A stretch of 64,000 bases of DNA from Pseudobutyrivibrio sp. (GTDB taxonomy: Bacteria; Bacillota; Clostridia; Lachnospirales; Lachnospiraceae): contig JAIKWH010000018.1 of assembly GCA_024684955.1 (NCBI GenBank), positions 1 through 64,000 of the forward strand, written 5' to 3'. Positions within the stretch are counted from its first letter, which is position 1; each line of letters starts with the position of its first letter. Of the stretch, positions 43,786-52,508 are shown in pieces. The notes beneath the pieces were generated by a model. That model did not search any database and was not told the origin of the DNA. It saw nothing but the letters and a program-made list of their open reading frames with translations. The translations under genes and the position numbers were made by a program.

Positions 43786-44241
43786 ATGGCAAAGTTTTCT
43801 TATAGGATGCAAAACATCCTGGATTTAAAAATGAAAATCGAGGACCAGGAAAAGGCCAATTTTGGTATGGCAACAGCCAGGTTTAACGAGGAGCAGCAAA
43901 AACTGAGGGATCTGATGGTGAGGCAGGCAGGGTACGAGCGCCAGTTAAAGGAATTATCCCTGGGGGATATTAATATCTCTGAGATTCGTACCTGCAAAAA
44001 TGCTGTTAATTCCATGAAGGTGGCTGTGAGAGACCAAATGATAAATTTGTCCAAGGCTCAAAAGGCCATGGAAGTGGCCAGGAAAAGACTGAACACAGTC
44101 ATGATGGAAAGAAAGATGCATGAGAAACTCAAGGAAAAGGCCTTTGCCCAATTCTTGGACGAACTGGATGCTGAAGAAAGAAAGATTACTGACGAATTAG
44201 TTAGTTATACATATTATGCAAATGAAACCGAAGGAGAATAA
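43786..44241 (+). CDS. fliJ: Flagellar export protein FliJ
   Basis: A 151-residue, almost entirely helical coiled-coil protein (MAKFSYRMQNILDLKMKIEDQ start is typical). FliJ inserts into the FliI hexamer like the gamma subunit of F1 and escorts chaperones. It starts 6 bp after fliI; CGGAG overlaps the fliI stop. Position between fliI and the motE-like gene is standard for Firmicutes. Confidence 0.93.
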   Translation: MAKFSYRMQNILDLKMKIEDQEKANFGMATARFNEEQQKLRDLMVRQAGYERQLKELSLGDINISEIRTCKNAVNSMKVAVRDQMINLSKAQKAMEVARKRLNTVMMERKMHEKLKEKAFAQFLDELDAEERKITDELVSYTYYANETEGE

Positions 44242-44243
44242 TT

Positions 44244-45119
44244 ATGGCAGACGTAGAAGAGGTTGAGCACATATCTACATCTACTGGAGATGAGGAAGCA
44301 GCCACACTTGCTGCAAAAAATGCGGCTAAAGAAGCAAAGAAGGCAGCAAAAGAGGCTAAAAAAGAGGCAAAAAGAATAGCCAGGGAGAATATGCCCGAAG
44401 AGGAAAAACTAGGCGTAGTAGGGAAACTTATTATGGCCTTTGTTGTTTTGCTCATTATTGTAATCTGGCTTGCTATATTTGCTCTTCTTATAAAGATGGA
44501 CGTAGGTGGGTTTGGGTCTACTGTAATGTTCCCAATATTAAAAGATGTGCCTTATGTAAATCAAATACTTCCTGGCATCGAGGAGTACCAGCCAAAGGAG
44601 GAGGATACTAGATATCAATTCGCTACCATTGAGGAGGCTGTGGAAAGAATTAAAGAATTAGAGACTGAAGTTGAAGAGTTAAAGACTCAGACCTCTACAA
44701 ATTCTGACTACATAGCAGAACTGGAGGCAGCTGCTGCAGAACTGGCAGAATACAAGGCCAATGAGGCTGCTTTTGAAGAAGAAAAAAATAAATTTTATGA
44801 TGAGGTTGTTTTTTCTGATAAAGCACCCGATATAAAAGAATATAAGACTTACTATGAGTCTATAGATCCAGAATCTGCAGAGGCCATCTATAAACAGGTG
44901 GTCACACAGTTGCAAAAAGACCAGGAAATCGAGGATTATGTCAAGGCATATTCCAGCATGGACGCCAAGAATGCTGCAAAGATTTTTGACACCATGACAG
45001 ATGACTTAGATTTGGTTTGCCAGATTCTCTCCAATATGGATGCTAGTGCTAGGGCTGATATATTGGCAGAGATGGATGAAGTAAACGCAGCTGCAGTTAC
45101 CCAGATGATGGAGCCATAG
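44244..45119 (+). CDS. MotE-like flagellar protein (MgtE-N-like C terminus)
   Basis: A 291-residue protein: a cytosolic Lys/Ala/Glu-rich N-terminal tail (about 15-50), one membrane segment (about 58-80), an extracytoplasmic coiled coil (about 125-185), and a C-terminal helical domain (about 225-291, MDAKNAAKIFDTMTDDLDLV and ILSNMDASARADILAEMD) of the MgtE-N/MotE type. MotE in other bacteria is a chaperone for the stator protein MotB. Located between fliJ and fliK, as in other Firmicutes. ACCGAAGGAG precedes the ATG. Confidence 0.75.
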   Translation: MADVEEVEHISTSTGDEEAATLAAKNAAKEAKKAAKEAKKEAKRIARENMPEEEKLGVVGKLIMAFVVLLIIVIWLAIFALLIKMDVGGFGSTVMFPILKDVPYVNQILPGIEEYQPKEEDTRYQFATIEEAVERIKELETEVEELKTQTSTNSDYIAELEAAAAELAEYKANEAAFEEEKNKFYDEVVFSDKAPDIKEYKTYYESIDPESAEAIYKQVVTQLQKDQEIEDYVKAYSSMDAKNAAKIFDTMTDDLDLVCQILSNMDASARADILAEMDEVNAAAVTQMMEP

Positions 45120-45156
45120 CAGGTATTCTTATAAATAAATAGGAAAGGAGGAAGGT

Positions 45157-46641
45157 ATGACTAGTAGTAATGTTACAAGTTTGCTACAAGGGGTCGGTGT
45201 ATCTCAGGACATAAATGAATCCTTCAAACCTGCAAAGTCCAAAGATTTAAACTTTGAGGATATGCTTTCAAAAGCATCTGGGGCAAGGAATGATAATCCT
45301 GTACCAAAGGCTGAAACATCTAATTCAGATACTGAATCATCTTCAGAAGTTAGTTTTAAGTCTTCCGACATTAACAAAACTGATTCTGCCACAGAAACCA
45401 CAGTAGATACTGACAAGGAAGAAATAGTAGAAAAGGTTGAAGAGTTTACTGATGCAGTTAAATCTGTTATCAAAGAAGAACTGGGTGTTGATGACAAGGC
45501 GATTGAAGTTGCCATGGAAAACTTAGGCCTTACAGCCATTGATCTTCTGAATCCTCAGAATTTGGCTCAACTTGTTCTTGCTCTATCCAATGAGACCGAT
45601 TCTATTAATCTTGTACTTAGCGAAGATTTTAAAAATATCTTTGATGAAGTAATGGGACTTGCCAATGAAATTCTTAATCAGAATGGGATTGACCTAAATT
45701 CATTAAAAGAATTCGCTTCTGGATTTTCTTTAATAGAAGGTTCTCAAGAGACAGGCAAAATTGATATTTCCCAGATGGAAATGGTTTCAGATGACAAGTC
45801 AGTTGAAATCCCTGTAGAAGAGATTGAGACAATTATTAAGAATCAAGATAATTCTGATGGAGAAAAACTTGTCAGTCCAGAAACGGCCTCAGGAGAAGAG
45901 GAAACTATTCCTATGGCAAATCCTAAGGAATCTACTGATAACCCTAAGGACATTACCCTGAATATTTCAAATGAAAGCCATATTCAAAAGACAAATCCTA
46001 AGGAGTCTTTTGAGGGAAATAGTGATGACATTCTCAAGAAAAATCCTTTTGATCTACCAAAGGATAATAATCCACTAGCTGGAACTGAGAATCAGCCAAA
46101 TCCTATGAATCAATTTACTTTGACCTACTCAGCAGAGGAAGATGTAGTTATTCTGCCGGAGCAAAGACCAATTTCCAGCCAGGAAATCGTAGATCAGTTT
46201 ATTGAACAGGCCAGAGTAATCAATATGGCAGATTCCACCACAATGGAAATCACCCTCAATCCAGAAGGACTTGGAAAGATTTTCATGCAGGTTGTTCAGC
46301 ATGGCGACCAAATAGTAGCAAAACTATTTACAGAAAATGATGCTGTCAAGGCAGCACTAGAAAACCAGATGGCAACTCTTAGAACTGAATTGAATCAGTC
46401 ATCAGAAAAGGTTACTTCAATCGAAGTCGCAGTTTCTACACATGAGTTTGAAAAGAATCTGGAAGAAGGTATGAATGATAGAAACAATCAGGATGCCAAA
46501 AAGGGTCAAGAAGAAAAGAAAAGACCTACAAGAATTGACCTGAATAATTTGGATTCCCTTTCAGGACTAATGTCTGACGAGGATATCCTTACAGCACAAA
46601 TTATGAAGGACAATGGAAACACCCTAAATTACCAGGTATAA
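45157..46641 (+). CDS. fliK: Flagellar hook-length control protein FliK
   Basis: A 494-residue protein, mostly low-complexity Asp/Glu/Ser/Asn/Lys with NPKE/NPKD repeats near 255-290. The C-terminal Flg_hook domain is recognisable at about 365-440: MEITLNPEGLGKIFMQVVQH and LENQMATLRTELNQSS. FliK measures the hook while being exported and switches the gate (FlhB) from hook to filament substrates. AAAGGAGGAAGG precedes the ATG. Followed 11 bp later by flgD. Confidence 0.9.
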   Translation: MTSSNVTSLLQGVGVSQDINESFKPAKSKDLNFEDMLSKASGARNDNPVPKAETSNSDTESSSEVSFKSSDINKTDSATETTVDTDKEEIVEKVEEFTDAVKSVIKEELGVDDKAIEVAMENLGLTAIDLLNPQNLAQLVLALSNETDSINLVLSEDFKNIFDEVMGLANEILNQNGIDLNSLKEFASGFSLIEGSQETGKIDISQMEMVSDDKSVEIPVEEIETIIKNQDNSDGEKLVSPETASGEEETIPMANPKESTDNPKDITLNISNESHIQKTNPKESFEGNSDDILKKNPFDLPKDNNPLAGTENQPNPMNQFTLTYSAEEDVVILPEQRPISSQEIVDQFIEQARVINMADSTTMEITLNPEGLGKIFMQVVQHGDQIVAKLFTENDAVKAALENQMATLRTELNQSSEKVTSIEVAVSTHEFEKNLEEGMNDRNNQDAKKGQEEKKRPTRIDLNNLDSLSGLMSDEDILTAQIMKDNGNTLNYQV

Positions 46642-46652
46642 AGGAGGAGACC

Positions 46653-47348
46653 ATGGCAAATCTTATAGGAAGTATTGTTGATGGAGCATATACCAAAACT
46701 GAAGCTTCTAAAGCGGCCAGTGGCACCGGAAATACCACCTCTACATCAATGTCAGCGTCAAAGGCAAATTCTGGTTACGACCAGGATATGTTCTTACAAC
46801 TTCTGGTAGCTGAAATGCAATACCAAGACCCGCTAGAGCCTACTGACAATTCAAACTATGTCGCTCAACTTGCATCATTTACAACAATTGAAGCTATTCA
46901 GGCTGTGCAGGCTGATATGCAGACAATCCAGGCTAATAGCCTTGTTGGCAAGTTTGTACTCATCAATGCCGACGATGGACAAGTATCTGGCAAGGTTGAC
47001 TATGTAACAACTGATGATGATGGCAATCTGTTAGTATCAGTGGGAGAAAAGACCTACAAGTATGACTTGATTGATTCTGTTATAGATGAGACATATTACA
47101 ATGCAGCCTTGGTTTCGGGCACCTTTATGGATACCGTTGCCGGACTTCCTGCATTAGAGGAACTCAATCTATCGGATGAGAAAAAGATTGTAGAAGCAAG
47201 AGAACTCTATAACGCTATGGATTCTTATACAAAGGGCTTTGTAAATGGAGAGACCATGGACAAGTTGGTAGCCCTAGAAAAGAGACTTGCAGCCCTAAAG
47301 GCAGAGGATTCTTCTACCGATAATGATAGTGAGGAGAGTGGGGAGTAA
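46653..47348 (+). CDS. flgD: Flagellar hook assembly scaffold FlgD
   Basis: A 231-residue protein. The diagnostic N-terminal motif is FLQLLVAEMQYQDPLEPTDN (residues about 48-67) followed by SNYVAQLASFTTIEAIQ; a short FlgD-type domain (KFVLINADDGQVSGKVDYV) follows. The C-terminal about 70 residues are charged and helical and are not part of the usual family. FlgD caps the growing hook. AAAGGAGGAG precedes the ATG. Confidence 0.93.
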   Translation: MANLIGSIVDGAYTKTEASKAASGTGNTTSTSMSASKANSGYDQDMFLQLLVAEMQYQDPLEPTDNSNYVAQLASFTTIEAIQAVQADMQTIQANSLVGKFVLINADDGQVSGKVDYVTTDDDGNLLVSVGEKTYKYDLIDSVIDETYYNAALVSGTFMDTVAGLPALEELNLSDEKKIVEARELYNAMDSYTKGFVNGETMDKLVALEKRLAALKAEDSSTDNDSEESGE

Positions 47349-47378
47349 GATTTAGGCCTAAAGTTTTAGGAGGAGATT

Positions 47379-47780
47379 ATGAGCAATATAAATTTTAATC
47401 CAAACTTCAACTCCATAGAAAAAGTTGCAGGCCAGTATCTTAACAATAATGGTGAGGCAAAGCCACTTGGTACTATTGATGGTAAAAGTTTTGAAGATTT
47501 ACTGAAACAGAAAATTGAATCTGGCTCAGAACTTAAATTTTCAAAGCATGCAACACAAAGACTTGATGATAGAAACATAGTTTTATCAGAGGACCAGTCT
47601 TTGAGACTAGAAGAGGGAGTTATGAAAGCCCAGTCAAAGGGCATTACAGATTCGCTTGTATTGGTTGACGAGCTTGCATTTATTGTAAATGTTCCTAATC
47701 AGACAGTTGTTACAGCAATTGATCAAACAGAATCTGAGGATAATATTTTTACAAACATTGACGGTGCTGTCATAGTTTAG
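47379..47780 (+). CDS. TIGR02530-type flagellar operon protein
   Basis: A 133-residue protein of the family annotated 'flagellar operon protein' (TIGR02530), usually found between flgD and flgE in Firmicutes. Its core is KFSKHATQRLDDRNIVLSE (residues about 50-68), then a helix and DSLVLVDELAFIVNVPNQTV. Role unproven; association with hook assembly is inferred from position. TTTAGGAGGAG precedes the ATG. A structured RNA candidate follows at 47779-47840. Confidence 0.88.
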   Translation: MSNINFNPNFNSIEKVAGQYLNNNGEAKPLGTIDGKSFEDLLKQKIESGSELKFSKHATQRLDDRNIVLSEDQSLRLEEGVMKAQSKGITDSLVLVDELAFIVNVPNQTVVTAIDQTESEDNIFTNIDGAVIV

Positions 47781-47840
47781 CTGGACCTTCGGGAGGCTAA
47801 TTGAATCGCTGACTGACAGATGCGATTTGGCAGACCAGCT
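47779..47840 (+). other. Predicted three-way-junction RNA structure upstream of flgE
   Basis: AGCTGG (47779-47784) pairs with CCAGCT (47835-47840), enclosing a small CCT-TCGGG-AGG hairpin (47786-47796) and a larger one (TTGAATCGC with GCGATTTGG, 47801-47830, 12-nt loop). No T run follows. The flgE ribosome site lies just beyond, at 47855-47861. Confidence 0.4.
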
Positions 47841-47870
47841 CAAAGTTATATTTTGAGGAGGTCATTCATT

Positions 47871-49718
47871 ATGATGAGATCACTTTTCTCTGGTGTGGCA
47901 GGTCTTAAGACCCACCAGACAAAGATGGATGTTATTGGTAATAACATCTCCAACGTTAACACGGTTGCCTTCAAATCATCATCAACCACCTTTGCTGATA
48001 TTATGTATCAGACAACTTCACAGGCCAGTGGAGCCACTGAAACACGTGGTGGTACAAACGCCAAGCAGATAGGTCTTGGTGTTACTAATGGTGCAACCAA
48101 AATTTCTATTACATCTTCGGGTGCAGCCCAGTCTACTGGTGATGCCCTTGATATCAGGCTTACTGATTCAAATTCTACAAACTTTTTTATCGTAAGTAAC
48201 GGTACTGAAAATCTGTTTACAAGAGCCGGATCTTTCTACATTGATGGAAATGGAAACCTGGCTATGACAACAACAGGTTACCTTGTTCAGGGCTGGCAGT
48301 ACGATGAGATCGAAGGTACTAGAACCATTAAAAAAGATACAGTATCTTCCCTTAGAGTAATGCAGGCTGCAAATATGCAGTCGCCTCCAGAATCTACCAC
48401 ACAGGGTACATTCTCAGGCGTTCTTGACCAGAACGAGACCGCACTTACATCAACAGACGGATACATCCGTTCATTCACTTTTTATGACAATCTTGGCTAT
48501 TCATATACAGCAAAATTCTCTCTTAAGACATTGAATGCTATGACTGGCCATTATTCAATTGAACTGGATGATGTGTTGGATGCAAACAATCATTCTATAT
48601 TAGATGATTACTACAACACCTATAACACAGCAAATTTTGATGCAGTAGATACTGACAATAACGGAGTCCTTTCTGACGCAGAAAAGGCTGCTGCCAAAGA
48701 TGCTGCAATGAAGACTATTTTTAGCACAGACAATCCAGCAGTTAAGTACACTATTGATGAGAGCAATTATACAGTCAGCGAAGTTACAACCGCTATTACT
48801 CTTGCCGATGATGTTACTTCAGTTGCTGAAATCACCAGCAATACTGGTGAGACAGATGAAAATAACAATGTAACTTATGCCACTTATTATATTGGCTCTG
48901 ATGGCAATGTATACGAGGCATATGGCACTCAGTTAAATGAGTATCGAACAGTTAGCGCACCTACAATTTCTGATGTTGTAAAGGGACTGCCAAGTAATGC
49001 TACAATAACAAGTATTGCAACATATGACGAGGACAACAAATACTTTGATATAACCTTAGATTATGTAGGCTCAGAGCTGGTATTTGATACCAAACTTGGT
49101 ACTATCTACTCAGCAGGTGGAGACCTGGTAATTGGAACGGGAGATGGGGGAGACATTGTTTTTAATGCTTCTCTTCTTGGACCAAACGTTTCTCCTGTAG
49201 ACCCTCAGGATAACACTACAGATGCTGACATCAACCGCGCCCTTTCAGATATCACCATTAATTTCAGCACAATGCTGAACTATGATAATGGTGGTACATC
49301 TACAGTAGTGGGAAAGAGGGGAGCCAGCGATGGAACAACTGGTGCAGGTAGAAAACTTGGTACTATGACAGGTGTTTCTATTCAGTCAAACGGTATGATT
49401 TATGGTTCTTACTCAAATGGTTCTACACTTCTTTTAGGACAGATTGCAGTAGCACAGTTCTCCAATGCATCTGGTCTTGAGGAGATGGGTAACAACTGTT
49501 ATCAGACAACACTGAACTCAGGTGAGTTTGATGGTATCGGTGTAGATATTTCCGCCGATGGTTCATCAATGGCTACTGGACAGCTTGAAATGTCCAATGT
49601 AGACCTTTCTGCAGAATTTACCGACATGATTACAACCCAGAGAGGTTTCCAGGCCAACTCTAGAATTATCACTGTTTCAGATACTCTTCTTGAGGAACTG
49701 ATCAATCTTAAGAGATAA
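47871..49718 (+). CDS. flgE: Flagellar hook protein FlgE with an EF-hand insert
   Basis: A 615-residue hook protein from ATG 47871 (GAGGAGG at 47855-47861); a further in-frame ATG at 47820 lies in the structured leader. Typical D0 segments are present: MRSLFSGVAGLKTHQTKMD and NNISNVNTVAFKSS at the start, FTDMITTQRGFQANSRIITV at the end. It is longer than FlgE of E. coli (about 400). The middle, probably surface-exposed, insert contains an EF-hand loop at residues 260-271 (D-T-D-N-N-G-V-L-S-D-A-E). A terminator at 49747 ends this transcript. Confidence 0.95.
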   Translation: MMRSLFSGVAGLKTHQTKMDVIGNNISNVNTVAFKSSSTTFADIMYQTTSQASGATETRGGTNAKQIGLGVTNGATKISITSSGAAQSTGDALDIRLTDSNSTNFFIVSNGTENLFTRAGSFYIDGNGNLAMTTTGYLVQGWQYDEIEGTRTIKKDTVSSLRVMQAANMQSPPESTTQGTFSGVLDQNETALTSTDGYIRSFTFYDNLGYSYTAKFSLKTLNAMTGHYSIELDDVLDANNHSILDDYYNTYNTANFDAVDTDNNGVLSDAEKAAAKDAAMKTIFSTDNPAVKYTIDESNYTVSEVTTAITLADDVTSVAEITSNTGETDENNNVTYATYYIGSDGNVYEAYGTQLNEYRTVSAPTISDVVKGLPSNATITSIATYDEDNKYFDITLDYVGSELVFDTKLGTIYSAGGDLVIGTGDGGDIVFNASLLGPNVSPVDPQDNTTDADINRALSDITINFSTMLNYDNGGTSTVVGKRGASDGTTGAGRKLGTMTGVSIQSNGMIYGSYSNGSTLLLGQIAVAQFSNASGLEEMGNNCYQTTLNSGEFDGIGVDISADGSSMATGQLEMSNVDLSAEFTDMITTQRGFQANSRIITVSDTLLEELINLKR

Positions 49719-49746
49719 TTCTTACTATTAAAGTAATATTGTAATT

Positions 49747-49784
49747 AAAAGGTATGTTCTTCCGTTGAAGTCATACCTTTTTTA
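49747..49784 (+). terminator. Rho-independent terminator after flgE
   Basis: AAAGGTATG (49748-49756) pairs with CATACCTTT (49772-49780), followed by TTT. It splits the flagellar cluster into two transcripts. Confidence 0.75.
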
Positions 49785-50080
49785 CTTAAAGGAAATTCTA
49801 AGTGATATTTCCCTTTAAATTACTTGGATTTTAGGAATATACAATTACAAAATTAAATTGTGTGAAAAAATCCTAATTAAATGTGTAAAAATCGTGAACA
49901 GATTACAAGATATTGTGGGTTGAACATAAAATATACACAATAAAATGCGACTAAATTGCCTATAAACCATAGACAATAATATACAAATCTAGTAAAATAA
50001 TCACAAAGTGTATGAGTGGGTAATAGTATACATTTGATATCATTTTTCACATAATTCATTGACGGGAAGGTGAGATAGCT
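49785..50080 (+). other. A/T-rich intergenic region before motA
   Basis: About 300 bp without a credible gene. It is very A/T-rich with several -10-like hexamers but no clear -35/-10 pair; it must hold the promoter of the motA-onward transcript. The small flbD gene that usually sits between flgE and motA was not found. GGGAAGGTGAG at about 50064-50074 serves motA. Confidence 0.5.
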
Positions 50081-50887
50081 TTGGATATAGCTACATTAGC
50101 GGGAATCGTTGCTGGCTTGGTAATGGTACTATTTGGTATCGTTTCTTCCGGTGGCGTAGCAGCCTTAGGAAACTTCATAGATGTTCCATCTGTAATTATT
50201 ACCATCGGAGGTTCGCTTACCTCAGTACTCTCCATGAATAAGATAAAAGATTTCACGGGAGCCTTTGGAGGTTTTGGCCTTGCTATTAAGGAGCCTTCTG
50301 TTGGAAATCCGGCAGATGCTATTACTCAGATTATTAATTTGGCAAACATTTCAAGAAAGGAAGGTATCCTTGCTCTTGAGGAGGCAGCCAATGGCATTGA
50401 TGACGAGTTCTTGAAAAAGGGCGTCAACCTAGTTGTAGATGGTACTGACCCAGAGCTTGTTAGGGCTATTCTCGAGACAGATCTTGACTGTTTGCAGGAC
50501 AGACATCAGGTTAAAATCAAATTCTTCTCTGACTGGGCCGCTATGGGTCCTGCCTGGGGTATGATTGGTACACTGGTTGGTCTGGTAAACATGTTAAAAA
50601 ACCTTACTGATTCATCTACAATCGGACCTAATATGGCGGTTGCCTTGCTGACAACACTGTACGGTTCTCTGATTGCCAACTGGATTGCCACTCCTATCGC
50701 TACAAAACTGGGAGTTAATGATGCTCAGGAGGTTGTTGTTAAAAGCATTATTCTCGAGGGCCTTCTTTCAATACAGGCCGGCGAGAATCCTAGAGTTATA
50801 GAGGAAAAACTTAAATCATTCTTGGCACCTTCGGCTAGAAATAGCATTTCAGAAGGCGGCGAAGCTGCTGCAGGAGGTGAGGGTTAA
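50081..50887 (+). CDS. motA: Flagellar stator protein MotA
   Basis: A 268-residue membrane protein with four segments (about 2-22, 34-52, 152-172, 186-206) and the MotA signature PAWGMIGTLVGLVNMLKNL. The cytosolic loop (about 60-145) carries the charged residues that touch FliG. Together with MotB it forms the ion channel of the motor. The start is TTG 50081. Its stop overlaps motB by one base. The gene opens the second flagellar transcript. Confidence 0.96.
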   Translation: MDIATLAGIVAGLVMVLFGIVSSGGVAALGNFIDVPSVIITIGGSLTSVLSMNKIKDFTGAFGGFGLAIKEPSVGNPADAITQIINLANISRKEGILALEEAANGIDDEFLKKGVNLVVDGTDPELVRAILETDLDCLQDRHQVKIKFFSDWAAMGPAWGMIGTLVGLVNMLKNLTDSSTIGPNMAVALLTTLYGSLIANWIATPIATKLGVNDAQEVVVKSIILEGLLSIQAGENPRVIEEKLKSFLAPSARNSISEGGEAAAGGEG

Positions 50888-51921
50888 TGGCCAAAAAGGA
50901 CAAAGGCGGCGGCGACGGCGGCGGTTCTCCGGCCTGGATGTCCACCTTCTCCGATTTGATGAACTTGCTGCTTTGCTTCTTCGTATTACTATTCTCAATG
51001 TCTTCTACAGACCAGGAAAAATTCGAAGAGGTAATTGCCAGCATCCAGTCTTCATTTAGCATATTCTCTCAAGGAGGCACTTCCGTTGGAGAGGGCCAGA
51101 TGATTTCTTCTGGTATCAGCCAACTTGAGATGTTTGATGATTATTTCAACTCAGTCCATGACGGTGATGATCAGCAGTATGACAAAGAGGGCAACAGCGA
51201 TGTGGAGGGTGATGATCAGGGCAATCCTGACACCCAGGGCGTGGATACCTCAGATATCAGCGCTGAGCAGGCCGCAGAGGTTATAGAGGAAGTAGGAGCC
51301 TCAGAGTCGGAACAGATTTCCGAGGAGATTGAGGAAAAACTTGCTGCATATGGCCTTCAGGATCAGGTAGAGGTGGATTTCAATGCTAACTATGTAATGA
51401 TTACAATAAACGGTGCTCTTTTGTTTGATTCTGGAAAGGCAGTTCTCACAGAGGAGGCTGTTGGCATAGTTGATAATCTAGCGGTTATTCTTTCTGAATA
51501 TGATCAAAACATAATTGAGGTGGAAGGTCATACAGATAATGTGCCTATGAGATCAGCCACATATGAAAACAACGACGTACTATCCATGTACAGAGCACTT
51601 TATGTGGCAGATGAAATCAGGTCAGTGTCTGGACTTAATCCTGCTCTGGTTAAATCTGCTGGTAGAGGAGAATATGTTCCAATTGCCGACAATTCTACTG
51701 CAGAGGGCAGGGCTAGAAATAGACGTGTTGAAATTAAAATATTCAACTCATTTTCAAGCCTTGGCTACGGCCTAGGCGATTCTTCAGAGGATACACAAAA
51801 TAATGACAGCGATGTAGCAACTGATGATACAGATACTGAAGCGGTAACAGATGCTCAAACAGAAGCGGATGTTGAGGCAGAACTTCCTACAGAGGATTCT
51901 GAGACAGTTCCTACAGAATAG
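50887..51921 (+). CDS. motB: Flagellar stator protein MotB
   Basis: A 344-residue protein with a short cytosolic Lys/Gly tail, one membrane segment (about 24-43) bearing the ion-binding Asp (D23 in WMSTFSDLMNLLLCFF), an acidic linker, and an OmpA-like peptidoglycan-binding domain (about 190-295, including VEGHTDNVPM and GRARNRRVEIKI). It anchors the stator to the wall. The C-terminal about 45 residues are very acidic and lie beyond the OmpA domain, which is unusual. Overlaps the motA stop. Confidence 0.96.
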   Translation: MAKKDKGGGDGGGSPAWMSTFSDLMNLLLCFFVLLFSMSSTDQEKFEEVIASIQSSFSIFSQGGTSVGEGQMISSGISQLEMFDDYFNSVHDGDDQQYDKEGNSDVEGDDQGNPDTQGVDTSDISAEQAAEVIEEVGASESEQISEEIEEKLAAYGLQDQVEVDFNANYVMITINGALLFDSGKAVLTEEAVGIVDNLAVILSEYDQNIIEVEGHTDNVPMRSATYENNDVLSMYRALYVADEIRSVSGLNPALVKSAGRGEYVPIADNSTAEGRARNRRVEIKIFNSFSSLGYGLGDSSEDTQNNDSDVATDDTDTEAVTDAQTEADVEAELPTEDSETVPTE

Positions 51922-51936
51922 TTAAGAGGTTTACAA

Positions 51937-52464
51937 ATGAAGAAAAATCTTATTACAGTTATAATTCTTGCCTTAGTTGTTGTGAATCTTGTTCTTACGG
52001 TTCTACTTTGTGTCTCTATTATTCCTGAGACCAAAAAGGCTAATGAACTCATTGTAAAGGTTTGCGACGCAATAGACCTTGATCTTCAGGCAGGTGATAC
52101 AGCAGGATCTCTTTCTGTAGACGTAAAGGATATGGTTAACTATCCAGTCAAGGGAGGGGAGACTCTTACAATCAACCTGGCAGATTCTGGAGATGGCAGC
52201 GCTCACTACGCTGTTCTTGGCATTTCTCTTTCGCTTGATTCTACAAATGAAGAGTATGCAAATTTGGGTGACGGTGCTGGAAACTTGACAGATTACGATT
52301 CAGTTATCACTGATACAATCAACAAGGTTGTTAGTTCCCACACACTGGAAGATATGAAAAATAGCGAGGCTGTTGTTAAGGAAGAAATACTTGAAGAGCT
52401 GCAGACCTTATTCAAGAACGCAGTTATCGTTCGAGTTAATTTCTCAAGCGCTACATATCAATAA
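51937..52464 (+). CDS. fliL: Flagellar basal body-associated protein FliL
   Basis: A 175-residue single-pass membrane protein: short basic N terminus, membrane segment at about 6-27, then the extracytoplasmic FliL domain (DSVITDTINKVVSSHTLED; EEILEELQTLFKNAVIVRVNFSS). FliL rings surround and support the stators. Lies 15 bp after motB and before fliM, the normal order. AAGAGG lies before the ATG. Confidence 0.88.
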   Translation: MKKNLITVIILALVVVNLVLTVLLCVSIIPETKKANELIVKVCDAIDLDLQAGDTAGSLSVDVKDMVNYPVKGGETLTINLADSGDGSAHYAVLGISLSLDSTNEEYANLGDGAGNLTDYDSVITDTINKVVSSHTLEDMKNSEAVVKEEILEELQTLFKNAVIVRVNFSSATYQ

Positions 52465-52508
52465 AAGATTGTAGGCAAATATATGGGAATGAATGGTGGT
52501 GAGAAAAC

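Noticed and set aside
45900..46030. Repeated NPKE/NPKD codons suggesting a tandem repeat
   Set aside because: Only a few degenerate copies in the disordered part of FliK, where such sequence is usual.
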